Positions 43,144-50,969 of a stretch of DNA of 50,969 nt are shown piece by piece. The notes under the pieces are model-generated. The model was not told the origin of the DNA and made no database searches. It was given only the letters and a program-made list of their open reading frames with translations. Within the stretch, counting starts at the first letter, position 1. Every line of letters begins with the position of its first letter. Position numbers and translations under genes: made by a program. The DNA comes from DASPJQ01 sp035299065 (lineage in GTDB: Bacteria; Bacteroidota; Bacteroidia; Flavobacteriales_D; UBA2798): NCBI GenBank assembly GCA_035299065.1, contig DATGXI010000007.1, positions 1 to 50,969 on the forward strand, written 5' to 3'.

Positions 43144-44437
43144 ACTTGGGTTGACATATTTGTTACTGGTAAATGTATGTTTTGCACAGGAGGTGCAGGT
43201 GCTTACCTATGAAAAAGCGGCACAAACAGCGCTTGAAAATAACCTTGGTATTAAAATGGTGAAGAACGAAACAGTTGTGGCCCATAATACAAACACAGTT
43301 GGTAATGCGGGAATGTTGCCCGATGTTGTTTTCAATGCCAACGGGTCCTATGCAAACAATACCACCAACCAGGATTATGCAAGCGGTTTGCAGGTTAACC
43401 GAAGTGGAGTGGTGTCAAACGGAATTAATTCGGGTATACTCTTAAGCTGGACGGTTTTTGACGGCATGAGTATGTTTGCGGTAAAAGACAGGTTAAGTGC
43501 AAACGAAGAGATAAGCACAATACGGTTAAAACAGCAGGTTGAAAACACCCTGGTGGAATTATCACAGGCCTATTATGATCTTGTTCGTCAAAAACAACAG
43601 ATCAATGCGATTAAAGAAAACATAAAAGTTTACGAGGAAAGGTTGCGCATTGAGCAAATGCGGTTAGATATTGGCAAAGCGGCAAAAACTGGGGTGCTTT
43701 TGGCAAAAGTTGATTTGAATGAGCAAAAAGCTATGCTGATAACGGCAGAAACAAATTACAAGAATGCACAGGTGCAATTAAATCAATTAATGTTCATGCC
43801 GGTGGAAAATGAATTTGAGGTAAGCGATGAAATAAATTTTACCTATTCGCCAGGATACGATGAACTGAAAACAGGGTTTGTCAAAAAAAACAATGCTGTA
43901 TTGATAGCTGAAAAAAACGTGGGACTTTCAATGTATATGAAGCGCGAAATTGAAGGTATGCGCTACCCGCGGGTAACATTAAACACCAGCTATAATTTTA
44001 CGCGATCAACCAACCAGGCGGGATTTGTGCTCCTGAATCAAAACCTTGGCTTTAATGCCGGGTTCAATGTTTCCTGGACGTTGTTTAGTGGATTCAAAAC
44101 CCAAACGCTGGTTAAAAATGCGAAAATTTATATTGAAAATTCGCAATATGCGTTGGAGGATGTAAAGCGCAAGACCGAAATGGCGCTGCTGCAGGCCTGG
44201 CGTAAATTTGAAAGCGCAAAAAAAGTACTTGTGCTTGAAGAGGAAAATTACACACTTGCAAAAGAGAACATGGATATTTCATTGGAGCGCTTTAAGCTGG
44301 GAAATATGACAACCATTGAATTCAAGGAAACACAAACCAGTTTACAGGCAGTTGAATTACGTTTGTTCAACGCACGTTATGAAGCCAAGGTAGCTGAAAC
44401 AGAATTGATGCGGTTAAACGGTGATTTGGTTAAATAG
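43136..44437 (+). CDS. TolC family outer-membrane efflux channel
   Basis: A 433-residue outer-membrane factor. A signal peptide (MRKLGLTYLLLVNVCFAQ) precedes two tandem OEP repeats. Each has long coiled-coil helices for the periplasmic tunnel (VENTLVELSQAYYDLVRQKQ; VKRKTEMALLQAWRKFESAK) and barrel strands (VTLNTSYNFTRSTNQAGFVL, FNAGFNVSWTLFSGFKTQTL). The SWTLFSG/SWTVFDG motifs are typical of TolC strands. It forms a trimeric exit duct for the RND pump encoded just upstream, with an 8-nt overlap at ATGCGTAA. Confidence 0.95.
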   Translation: MRKLGLTYLLLVNVCFAQEVQVLTYEKAAQTALENNLGIKMVKNETVVAHNTNTVGNAGMLPDVVFNANGSYANNTTNQDYASGLQVNRSGVVSNGINSGILLSWTVFDGMSMFAVKDRLSANEEISTIRLKQQVENTLVELSQAYYDLVRQKQQINAIKENIKVYEERLRIEQMRLDIGKAAKTGVLLAKVDLNEQKAMLITAETNYKNAQVQLNQLMFMPVENEFEVSDEINFTYSPGYDELKTGFVKKNNAVLIAEKNVGLSMYMKREIEGMRYPRVTLNTSYNFTRSTNQAGFVLLNQNLGFNAGFNVSWTLFSGFKTQTLVKNAKIYIENSQYALEDVKRKTEMALLQAWRKFESAKKVLVLEEENYTLAKENMDISLERFKLGNMTTIEFKETQTSLQAVELRLFNARYEAKVAETELMRLNGDLVK

Positions 44438-44516
44438 AATCCTGTAACCTTTAATTCGAATCATATAATTTATTTCTTTTTTTATGGCGAAATTTTGTAA
44501 GGTAAAATTGAGCCTT

Positions 44517-45224
44517 ATGAAAAAAATAATTTACGGTTTAGCCATAGTTTTAACAGGATGTAGTCCCATTTATTATACTCCAACTTCGCAAAACGTAACT
44601 ATGTTTACGCAGGGAGGTCAAACAAATTTAAACCTGAGTGGTAATTCAAACAGGGTTGAGTTTATGGGCGCTCATGCACTTACACAACACTGGGCCATCC
44701 AGGGAAATGGAGGGCTTTTTATTCCGAAAAGCCACGAAAACGAGAATGGAGGTTCTGGAAATTACGTAGAGGCAGGGCTCGGGTATTATACGGTAGTAAA
44801 TGAAAATTTTGTTTTTGAATCATATGGCCAGGTTGGCTATGGAGGTGTTGAAAATCATTTCCCCTCAACGGTAAATGATAATCCCGGAACCACGGGTAAA
44901 ATACAGGCTAACCTTTTTCGTTATGGAATTCAACCAGCTTTTGGCTGGCGGTCGACATATTTCTCTGTTGCGCTTTCATCGCGCTTTGCCGGATTAAGTT
45001 ATACAAATGTACAGGGTAGCCTTGTTTTTGATAATGAAGACCAGGTTGCTTACCTGAATGAACATGATACCCACTTTTTAGTAGAGCCTGCTTTAACACT
45101 TCGGGGCGGGCTAAAAAAAATAAAATTACAGGTACAGGTTGGCAGGAGTTTTAATGTAACAAAACAGGATTTCAGGCAAGATAAAGCCTTATTAACTGTT
45201 GGATTGAATTTTAATTTCGAATAA
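44517..45224 (+). CDS. lipoprotein with beta-rich, barrel-like body, unknown function
   Basis: A 235-residue predicted lipoprotein (MKKIIYGLAIVLTGCSPIYY; lipidated Cys at 15). I chose the ATG at 44517 because an earlier start at 44484 adds a non-signal stretch before the hydrophobic core. The rest consists of alternating amphipathic strands with a Gly/aromatic pattern (YVEAGLGYYTVVNENFVFES, YGQVGYGGVENHF, FRYGIQPAFGWRSTYFSVAL) and ends in ALLTVGLNFNFE, with a C-terminal strand like those of small outer-membrane barrels. Such a lipidated barrel-like protein is unusual but occurs in Bacteroidota. It follows the efflux operon by 79 nt on the same strand, without an obvious terminator between. 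Confidence 0.75.
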   Translation: MKKIIYGLAIVLTGCSPIYYTPTSQNVTMFTQGGQTNLNLSGNSNRVEFMGAHALTQHWAIQGNGGLFIPKSHENENGGSGNYVEAGLGYYTVVNENFVFESYGQVGYGGVENHFPSTVNDNPGTTGKIQANLFRYGIQPAFGWRSTYFSVALSSRFAGLSYTNVQGSLVFDNEDQVAYLNEHDTHFLVEPALTLRGGLKKIKLQVQVGRSFNVTKQDFRQDKALLTVGLNFNFE

Positions 45225-45253
45225 ATTCAGTGTTTCTAAATACACATAAAAAA

Positions 45254-45330
45254 GGGGGTGAGAGCCGGGAATAAAAAGTATGATCTACTTAACACACTTT
45301 TCTTTACACACACCCAGTCTCTTCACCCTT
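45254..45330. other. intergenic region with complementary arms, no gene seen (45225-45627)
   Basis: The 403-bp gap between two convergent genes holds no credible ORF. Arms at 45254-45264 and 45319-45330 (GGGTGAGAG against CTCT-T-CACCC) can pair over a 54-nt loop. It could be a bidirectional terminator or an RNA, but I cannot support more. Confidence 0.25.
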
Positions 45331-45627
45331 CTTTTACTTAGCAATTATAATAATGGTACAAGTTCTTTAGTCTTACACAATGGTAGACAGTTGCCAATGC
45401 ATATTTAATTAGCAATTGGTGTTTATGGAGAGTGAAAAAAAGGAGTGTGTTATTGGTTATTTACACTACAAATATACATACGCCTTTTGACTTTTGCACA
45501 CCGTTGCGTAGGTTTAGAAGTCCAATCCTGTAAATGTTTTGTTCAGCTAAACTAGCCAATGGTTCATAGTGTCAAGGGAACGGTATTTGTGAGCCTGTTA
45601 TTCGTTATCCGCCAGCTAGTAATTGTC

Positions 45628-47589
45628 CTAATCCAATCCCACAAAACTGTTTTTAGGATGAACAACTGCGTATTTTAATTTTAGCCCAGTTGTGTTTTTT
45701 GTTGGCACTTTTAAATCCCAGGTTACAATACCGGTTGATTCATTAACTTTTGCGCCCGAAACTTGCTCTCTTCTTACTTCTATACGTGTATCGGCAGGTA
45801 CCGGAAATTGGTCTTCAATCATAATATTCACTGTTTCGGCTTTTGCATTGCGCACCTGTATGTCCCAATCGCGGTAAGCAATCATTTCATTGCCCAATAT
45901 CTTGCGTTTGTTCAGCTCTTTTGATTTTTTGCGTTCAACTACAATGTTTTTATCACGTCCCAACGAAATATTTAAGGTGTCGGTTAAATAACGTACGTCC
46001 ATAAGTGTTGTGCCTACATAGGTTCCTTCAAAAAAAACATTTGCCTGACCTTCCAGCAGGTTATAACTTTCCCAATTGGTTAATTGTGCCGTAAGGAAAA
46101 CATCCCTGTCAAGCTTGGGAGCACAATAATACTGATACCCCGCACTGGTATTTATTTCCTGTATGCTTACGGTGTAGGTTTTTAAATTGCTGTTTACCGA
46201 TGTTTTTTCTTCAATGGTGAATTCGGTGCTTACAATGTTTTCGTTGGCAGTTACGCTTAAAGGTACACTGATGGATGCACTGTATTTTTTAGTGCGCGAA
46301 CCACGCGACACATTACTGTTTGTGTTTGCGTATGATTTCACCTCGCGTGAGGGCATTTTTGAAATCTGGTCGCGGGTAATAACAGTCATACTACTACCAT
46401 CACGGTCAATTAAAGGAACATCATAGGAAACTATTTCAACAGCTTCAAGTACCTTTGTTTCTTCCTCCTGCAGAATAACGTTATTTATTTCGCCATTCAC
46501 GTTTACCGTTGCGCTCTTGTACCCAATCATGCTCACCGTAATTTGTTTTACACCCTGCGGCAAATTCATGCTGTAATTGCCGTCAAAATCACTTGTTGTG
46601 CCAACGGTTGAGCCCACTGCCATAATGTTTGTAAATGGAAGTGCTTCACCGTACTCATCGGTTATTTTCCCCGATATGCGCGTTAAGTCGGCAGTCGTGT
46701 ATTTTTGATAGTTGTTTCGTATTTCGGGTTGTCTGTACTCCTGATTTAAATATAAATTCCATTTGGCAATTTTTGGTTTTTGACCGGTTAATGATGGATC
46801 GGTGGTTGACAGTTTTAATTTTACATCTGTCCAGTCTTCTCCTGTTTGTTGCGAAATATTGGCTTTGTATTCAATGGCAAGCGGATCATTGATTGTTTTT
46901 ACACGCAGGTCATAACTCGGATACCACCGCGCATTGTTTACAATATACATGACTTTAAAATCGGCTTTGGTCTCTTTTTTGGAGCTAACTTTAATCACAA
47001 TTTCATTGGTTGATGTTGACTTGGGAATGCGGTTGGCAGTGAGTTCAGCGGTGGTTAGTTGCAAATTATCCTGCAGGTTGGTCAATTCACGTTTCAATGC
47101 GAGCTGTTTGTTGGTGATATCGGTAAGCTGAATTTGCAAGGCCTGGCGGGCTTTCACCACTACATCAACGGTTGTGTTTTCACGTTGGCTTAAGTGATGA
47201 AGGCTGTTAATCATTTGCTCTTCGCTTCGCAACACCCCAAGTTTTGAATTGATGTCTTCAATTTTTGTTTCCAGGTCTTTCTTTTTTGAATCCAGCAGTT
47301 TAATAGCGGCTTCGTCAATTTTCTGTTCGGTGTTTATGACCTGGTAGTTTACTGAAAGTATGGTGAACTCTCCATCGCCCTTTACTTGAATATTGTCTTT
47401 TCGAAGCAAAGGCGAAACATTGCGTACTTTGATTTCAGAAATGCCGGGTTTAAGTGTTGTGGACCCCGTACGTGTTACCTGGGCTCCGTTTTGGAAAACA
47501 GTTACTTCACTAATGCTGGTTTTAAGTTCCTGTGAATTTGCATGGAGGCAAAACAATGCCAGTCCCAATGAGATGAGTAGATTTTTCAT
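45628..47589 (-). CDS. DUF4139/MuiA-like protein with inserted carboxypeptidase-regulatory domain
   Basis: A 653-residue exported protein (signal peptide MKNLLISLGLALFCLHANSQ). Residues about 25-115 form the N-terminal beta domain (SEVTVFQNGAQVTRTGSTTL) and about 90-185 a coiled coil. The DUF4139 beta fold begins at about 205 (KVMYIVNNARWYPSYDLRVK) and resumes at about 440-653, ending NTTGLKLKYAVVHPKNSFV. Between the two parts lies a foreign-looking module. Residues 302-372 are a carboxypeptidase-regulatory-like domain (ISGKITDEYGEALPFTNI), followed at about 400-420 by MTVITRDQISKMPSREVKSY, which resembles the plug start of TonB-dependent receptors. This inserted CarboxypepD/plug fragment is odd. 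The protein's role is unknown (the family was named for mucoidy inhibition). Confidence 0.85.
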   Translation of the reverse strand: MKNLLISLGLALFCLHANSQELKTSISEVTVFQNGAQVTRTGSTTLKPGISEIKVRNVSPLLRKDNIQVKGDGEFTILSVNYQVINTEQKIDEAAIKLLDSKKKDLETKIEDINSKLGVLRSEEQMINSLHHLSQRENTTVDVVVKARQALQIQLTDITNKQLALKRELTNLQDNLQLTTAELTANRIPKSTSTNEIVIKVSSKKETKADFKVMYIVNNARWYPSYDLRVKTINDPLAIEYKANISQQTGEDWTDVKLKLSTTDPSLTGQKPKIAKWNLYLNQEYRQPEIRNNYQKYTTADLTRISGKITDEYGEALPFTNIMAVGSTVGTTSDFDGNYSMNLPQGVKQITVSMIGYKSATVNVNGEINNVILQEEETKVLEAVEIVSYDVPLIDRDGSSMTVITRDQISKMPSREVKSYANTNSNVSRGSRTKKYSASISVPLSVTANENIVSTEFTIEEKTSVNSNLKTYTVSIQEINTSAGYQYYCAPKLDRDVFLTAQLTNWESYNLLEGQANVFFEGTYVGTTLMDVRYLTDTLNISLGRDKNIVVERKKSKELNKRKILGNEMIAYRDWDIQVRNAKAETVNIMIEDQFPVPADTRIEVRREQVSGAKVNESTGIVTWDLKVPTKNTTGLKLKYAVVHPKNSFVGLD

Positions 47590-47766
47590 AATGATAATTT
47601 ATGAAGAGATGAATGGGGATATAGTATTCCATAAACATTAAGTTTATACTTAGGTTAAGGTTGTATGAAGTACAGGAACGGTACGATAAATGTTGGGTAA
47701 AAAGATTTCTGATAAAAAATATTGTTGAACCGCTTTGCGTTGGTGACGTTTGAAGGAAACCGGTGA

Positions 47767-48486
47767 CTAGAAAACGTTCACAAATTCCGCCCAGTTTAGT
47801 CCATCCGGCAATTGTGTATTCGAAAATTCAATGTGAATGACCCTGCGTTTTTGGTTGTTTGTGGTGCGGCCTGAGCTGTGGAACAACAGTGGTTTCATGA
47901 GCATAATACCTCCTTTTGGAACAACACAGCAATGTGTGTTTTCGCTTTTGCTTATCGTTTCAGTACGTTGAATGCCGTTTTTATGCGAGGCAGGAATGAC
48001 ATTTAATGCGCCATTGTTTTCATTGGTGTCGTCAAGGTGAATGCGCACGGTAAAAATGTTTTCAAGAACTGACAACGGGGGCTGAACGGCAAATTGGTTT
48101 TGTTTAACTGTCCACGGCCCAAAGCCTTCCATATCCTGTTTTTTATCTACCGATATGGTTAAATCCTGGTGCCAGGCTACAAACCAGTTGGATGATTGGG
48201 GTTTGTCAAAATAAATGGATTTGACACTGAAATAGTCATTACCAAAATTGGAATTAATGAATGTGGTAAGGTTTTTATTAAATACCAATTCATGAATTTC
48301 GGGAATTTCTTTTAAAACCTGGCGTATGGCAAATACATCGGCCGATTTTCGAAATGTGGAATTTGAAGTATCGGCAGTTTCAATAAATTCAAGGAGTTGA
48401 TTGATTTCTTCGTTGGAATACACATTGGTTACGGTTGCATGACCGTTGTGATTGAATTCATGCATACTGAACGTATTTATTTCCAT
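47767..48486 (-). CDS. phytanoyl-CoA dioxygenase family protein
   Basis: A 239-residue Fe(II)/2-oxoglutarate-dependent dioxygenase. The metal-binding facial triad is visible as H-x-D in VAWHQDLTISVDKKQ and a distal His in KPLLFHSSGRTTNNQKRRVI, where the Arg would hold 2-oxoglutarate. The second-sheet segment IHLDDTNENNGALNVIPASH is characteristic of the phytanoyl-CoA hydroxylase superfamily. The substrate is unknown; the enzymes range from lipid to antibiotic hydroxylases. The start overlaps the upstream YcxB-like gene's end by 10 nt, so the two are probably co-translated. Confidence 0.9.
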   Translation of the reverse strand: MEINTFSMHEFNHNGHATVTNVYSNEEINQLLEFIETADTSNSTFRKSADVFAIRQVLKEIPEIHELVFNKNLTTFINSNFGNDYFSVKSIYFDKPQSSNWFVAWHQDLTISVDKKQDMEGFGPWTVKQNQFAVQPPLSVLENIFTVRIHLDDTNENNGALNVIPASHKNGIQRTETISKSENTHCCVVPKGGIMLMKPLLFHSSGRTTNNQKRRVIHIEFSNTQLPDGLNWAEFVNVF

Positions 48487-49031
48487 TTCCAGGTGCGCTC
48501 TTCGTTGTATTTAACACCAAGCAGTTTGGCTAGTTCATGCAAAGCATTTTCAAATTCTTCCAGGTTCTCAACTTTGTTTTTAGGGACAAGGAATGACTTT
48601 CCATCTTCAAATCGTACCAGTATAAGCCGGGGTATTTCAACAATAAGCGTTACCAGCGCAGTTTTTATTTGCGTGCTGTTGTGCTCATCATTTACCGTAA
48701 TTATATCCTTGGCAAGCGTAATGGTGGTTTGATTGGTGGGAGGGGTTTTAAAATTTTCTAGCAACATTTCCTGCATCTTTTTTTTAAAATAGTTGGCTTC
48801 CCATATTGGGTAAAAAACAAACCATAAAAGCGCAATGGTAACAAAAGCCGATCCCACCGGAATGTTTTCAGTGGCAAAAAAGCTAAGCCCTGCTGCGGTA
48901 AATAAAAGGCCAACCACCATTTTATTGCGGCTACGCTTACGTGCTATACCAGGGGATTTGGATGCAATGAACAACTGGTGGGTGAGGTAATCTTCCAGGT
49001 CGGCCTTAAACTTTATTGTTACAGGAAACAT
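48477..49031 (-). CDS. YcxB-like membrane protein
   Basis: A 184-residue protein with two adjacent transmembrane helices at about 40-85 (NKMVVGLLFTAAGLSFFATE, IPVGSAFVTIALLWFVFYPI). A C-terminal beta-rich cytoplasmic domain follows (ITLAKDIITVNDEHNSTQIK ... LVRFEDGKSFLVPKNKV), typical of the YcxB-like C-terminal family. That family has no established biochemical function. Its stop overlaps the dioxygenase start by 10 nt, and a shared pathway is only suggested by this coupling. Confidence 0.82.
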   Translation of the reverse strand: MFPVTIKFKADLEDYLTHQLFIASKSPGIARKRSRNKMVVGLLFTAAGLSFFATENIPVGSAFVTIALLWFVFYPIWEANYFKKKMQEMLLENFKTPPTNQTTITLAKDIITVNDEHNSTQIKTALVTLIVEIPRLILVRFEDGKSFLVPKNKVENLEEFENALHELAKLLGVKYNEERTWKWK

Positions 49032-49099
49032 AGGTCAAAGGTAAGTATTATTGTTAAATACACAGTTGAGGGTGGGAACTGTTTCTGCTTAACCACTGG

Positions 49100-50113
49100 C
49101 TATTTTTTGCACGTTTTGTTTTTATCACCACCAAATTTAACCACAAAATCAATGTATGGAATGCCAATGCGAATCCAGTTCGACCACTCCGGACTATTTA
49201 AAAAACCAAAGTCAACCGCCATTTTTTCGCCCATAAAACGTGCGCCATAGGAAACAATAAAATCATATTGCGATTTGGTAATTGAATTGCCATAATTATC
49301 ATACGTGGTTTTCATGGTTGGAAAAACCCAGTTTTCGGTAATGAGCGAAAAACGTTTTGCCAAACGGGCCATGCCACTAAAAGTAACAATGGGGTTTGGC
49401 GAAATGCCTTTGTCTTTATACGAAGTGTTTGTATACTGTTGCGTGGTTTGATTATAGGTCGTGGAGTAGCGCATGACTGAGTGGTATCCCCAGCCAAGTC
49501 CCAAGGTAAAATTGGTATTGCTTGAACCAAATGTGGCCAGGCCGTAACCAATACCGTAACTGGCCTTGTTGTCAAGGCCGGTGTGCAGGTATAAAATACC
49601 CGTGCCCAGGTGAACTTTAGGTCCAACTTCGAACGAAAATTTCGGGGTTAAAAACGTTATGGCTGGCGCAGCTCCTCCAAAAAGAAGGGAGGCAATTTCA
49701 GTGCCGCCACCAATTGAAAAGTTTTTTGTAAGGCCCACATTAAAAGACTGAATGAACAGGTACATGTTTTGGTAATAACCTTCACCTTTTTTTAGCCCAA
49801 AGGCTGAGGGACCCACAATGTAACGCGTGCTGTTTGGATTTTCAAACCAGTAGACACCATTTTTAAAATCATTTTTTGTGATTTGTTTTATTTTGTGAAT
49901 ATTGGATTTTTGAACAGTGACTTCGCCTACTGATGTTTTCAGCACAATTTCCTTGTCATTTTCGCGAACCAGGGTTCCCGTGAATGAGCTCCCGTCATTG
50001 GTCTCAATAAAATACATGGCTGTATTTGCGGTTTCGGTTTTTGTGGTGTCTTGTGCCCGCAGGCAAGTGCAGGTTAATAGTGCCAGTACAAGCGAAAGAA
50101 TAAAGGGTTTCAT
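49100..50113 (-). CDS. outer-membrane beta-barrel protein with N-terminal Sm-like domain
   Basis: A 337-residue exported protein. The signal peptide (MKPFILSLVLALLTCTCLRA) is followed by a small domain at about 30-80 (FIETNDGSSFTGTLVRENDK EIVLKTSVGEV), whose strand pattern resembles an Sm/LSm-like barrel. The remaining 250 residues are beta strands with regular Gly/aromatic spacing (FNVGLTKNFSIGGGTEIASL, ASYGIGYGLATFGSSNTNFT, LGLGWGYHSVMRYST), as in outer-membrane barrels. No substrate or partner is evident. An Sm-like cap on an outer-membrane barrel recurs in Bacteroidota hypothetical proteins. A 68-nt gap separates it from the YcxB-like gene. Confidence 0.78.
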   Translation of the reverse strand: MKPFILSLVLALLTCTCLRAQDTTKTETANTAMYFIETNDGSSFTGTLVRENDKEIVLKTSVGEVTVQKSNIHKIKQITKNDFKNGVYWFENPNSTRYIVGPSAFGLKKGEGYYQNMYLFIQSFNVGLTKNFSIGGGTEIASLLFGGAAPAITFLTPKFSFEVGPKVHLGTGILYLHTGLDNKASYGIGYGLATFGSSNTNFTLGLGWGYHSVMRYSTTYNQTTQQYTNTSYKDKGISPNPIVTFSGMARLAKRFSLITENWVFPTMKTTYDNYGNSITKSQYDFIVSYGARFMGEKMAVDFGFLNSPEWSNWIRIGIPYIDFVVKFGGDKNKTCKK

Positions 50114-50380
50114 TTTTTGGATTTGTTTTGGTTAGTGAGGTAAAAGTAAATCATTGCAAACAGGGTCCGTGTATGTCAGATTATTTACTGACTATAGTTA
50201 TTTGATCAGTTAGGCTGGTTCCCTTTTATATTGGATAAATCGCGTAAAAATACTGATGTTAAATAAATGCGATATTCCTGTAAGCACATGGTAATAAAAG
50301 CGCAAAAAATGGATTAACCAGGATCATGCTTGCCCAAAAAGAGTAGAAAAATGATCGCAAGAATCCTGCTGCTGTTTGTG

Positions 50381-50969
50381 CTACTTTTGCTTCATTTTCC
50401 AATACAACTCAACCGTTTCAACAGCTTCCTTTACATCGTGCACGCGTAAAATTTTAGCCCCGTTCATTAAACAGGCCATGTGCAAAGCGGTTGTTCCGTT
50501 CAAGGCATCGGCCGTTTGTACGTTCAGCGATTTTGAAATAAAATTTTTTCTGGATATGCCGATTAACAACGGTTTTTCAAGAATGCTGAATTCATCCAGT
50601 TTGCGAATCAGTTCAAAATTTTGCTCAGCTGTTTTTGCAAAGCCAATTCCCGGGTCAATAATCAGGTTCTTTATTCCTGCAGCATGGTAAATTTTTATCT
50701 GTTCAACAAACCATTTTATGATATCACCAGGCAGTGTTTCATACTGCGTAAGTGTGGTCATGGTTAGTGAATTGCCCCTTGAGTGCATGGCTATATACGG
50801 AACGTTTAACTGGCCAATGGTTTCAATCATTTTCGCATCGCCAAAGCCGCCTGTTATGTCATTTACAATACCAGCGCCTTCATTCACGGCCTTTTTGGCC
50901 AATCCGGCCCTCCAGGTGTCAACCGAAAAAACGGTGCCGGGGAACGATTTTACCAAAGCCTGAATGACC
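50381..50969 (-). CDS. folP: dihydropteroate synthase, 5' end cut by the window edge
   Basis: The C-terminal part (about 196 residues) of DHPS, which joins p-aminobenzoate to 6-hydroxymethyl-dihydropterin pyrophosphate in folate synthesis. The frame continues to the window end as VIQALVKSFPGTVFSVDTW. Conserved stretches are SVDTW (sulfonamide-target family), IVNDITGGFGD, IAMHSRGNS, LIIDPGIGFAKTAEQNFELI, ISRKNFI and the final RVHDVKEAVET, which includes the substrate-binding R-x-H. The reading frame starts beyond 50969 and the TTG at 50956 is not a true start. The 267-bp gap downstream (50114-50380) shows no gene. Confidence 0.95.
   Translation of the reverse strand, partial: VIQALVKSFPGTVFSVDTWRAGLAKKAVNEGAGIVNDITGGFGDAKMIETIGQLNVPYIAMHSRGNSLTMTTLTQYETLPGDIIKWFVEQIKIYHAAGIKNLIIDPGIGFAKTAEQNFELIRKLDEFSILEKPLLIGISRKNFISKSLNVQTADALNGTTALHMACLMNGAKILRVHDVKEAVETVELYWKMKQK

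Overview
The window is chromosomal DNA from a member of the Bacteroidota. The evidence is the gene order tRNA-Thr, Tyr, Gly, Thr, tuf, tRNA-Trp, secE, nusG, rplKAJL, rpoBC; three PorE-like TPR/PD40/OmpA outer-membrane proteins; lipoproteins with Bacteroidota-style lipoboxes; AT-rich intergenic DNA; almost no Shine-Dalgarno sites; and a few candidate TAnnTTTG-like promoters. I cannot place it below phylum with confidence. I see no prophage, transposase, CRISPR array or replication origin, and most of the window is housekeeping or ordinary accessory sequence.

Layout. Bases 1-8251 (minus strand) form one run: a 2-oxo acid dehydrogenase E2 gene joined by a TGATG overlap to three paralogous envelope proteins. 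The first has a 29-residue polyasparagine linker and a degenerate OmpA domain, the second a canonical OmpA domain, and the third none. Bases 8364-11684 (minus) hold a tight methyltransferase-recR-glycosyltransferase operon. Bases 11964-25256 (plus) are the tRNA/tuf/secE/nusG/ribosomal protein/RNA polymerase block. Within it, a broken copy of the tRNA-Thr(GGT) 3' half carries a two-hairpin insert. Two related TPR-TM-coiled-coil proteins follow (25415-28866).

Bases 28969-33295 (minus) hold a secreted protein of unknown function, a 55-residue small gene with its own terminator, an ECF sigma factor overlapping an unusual inner-membrane-anchored protein with an outer-membrane barrel-like C-terminus, and a lipoprotein. 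Bases 33474-36302 contain a lipoprotein, a GNAT acetyltransferase, a TauE/SafE permease and an SRPBCC protein. Bases 36780-38331 encode three paralogous small secreted proteins rich in Trp/Tyr, with Asp-box-like motifs and no family name I recognise.

Bases 38485-44437 are a MarR-regulated RND efflux operon (adaptor, pump, TolC-like channel) with a likely operator in front of marR. The remainder holds a lipoprotein with a beta-rich body, a DUF4139/MuiA-like protein with an inserted carboxypeptidase-regulatory domain, a phytanoyl-CoA dioxygenase-like enzyme overlapping a YcxB-like membrane protein, an outer-membrane protein, and the 3' part of folP, cut by the window edge.

The most promising places for something undescribed are the sigma/barrel-fused anti-sigma candidate locus, the three-gene Asp-box family, the paired phosphatase-less TPR sensors, and the hairpin insert in the tRNA-Thr remnant.
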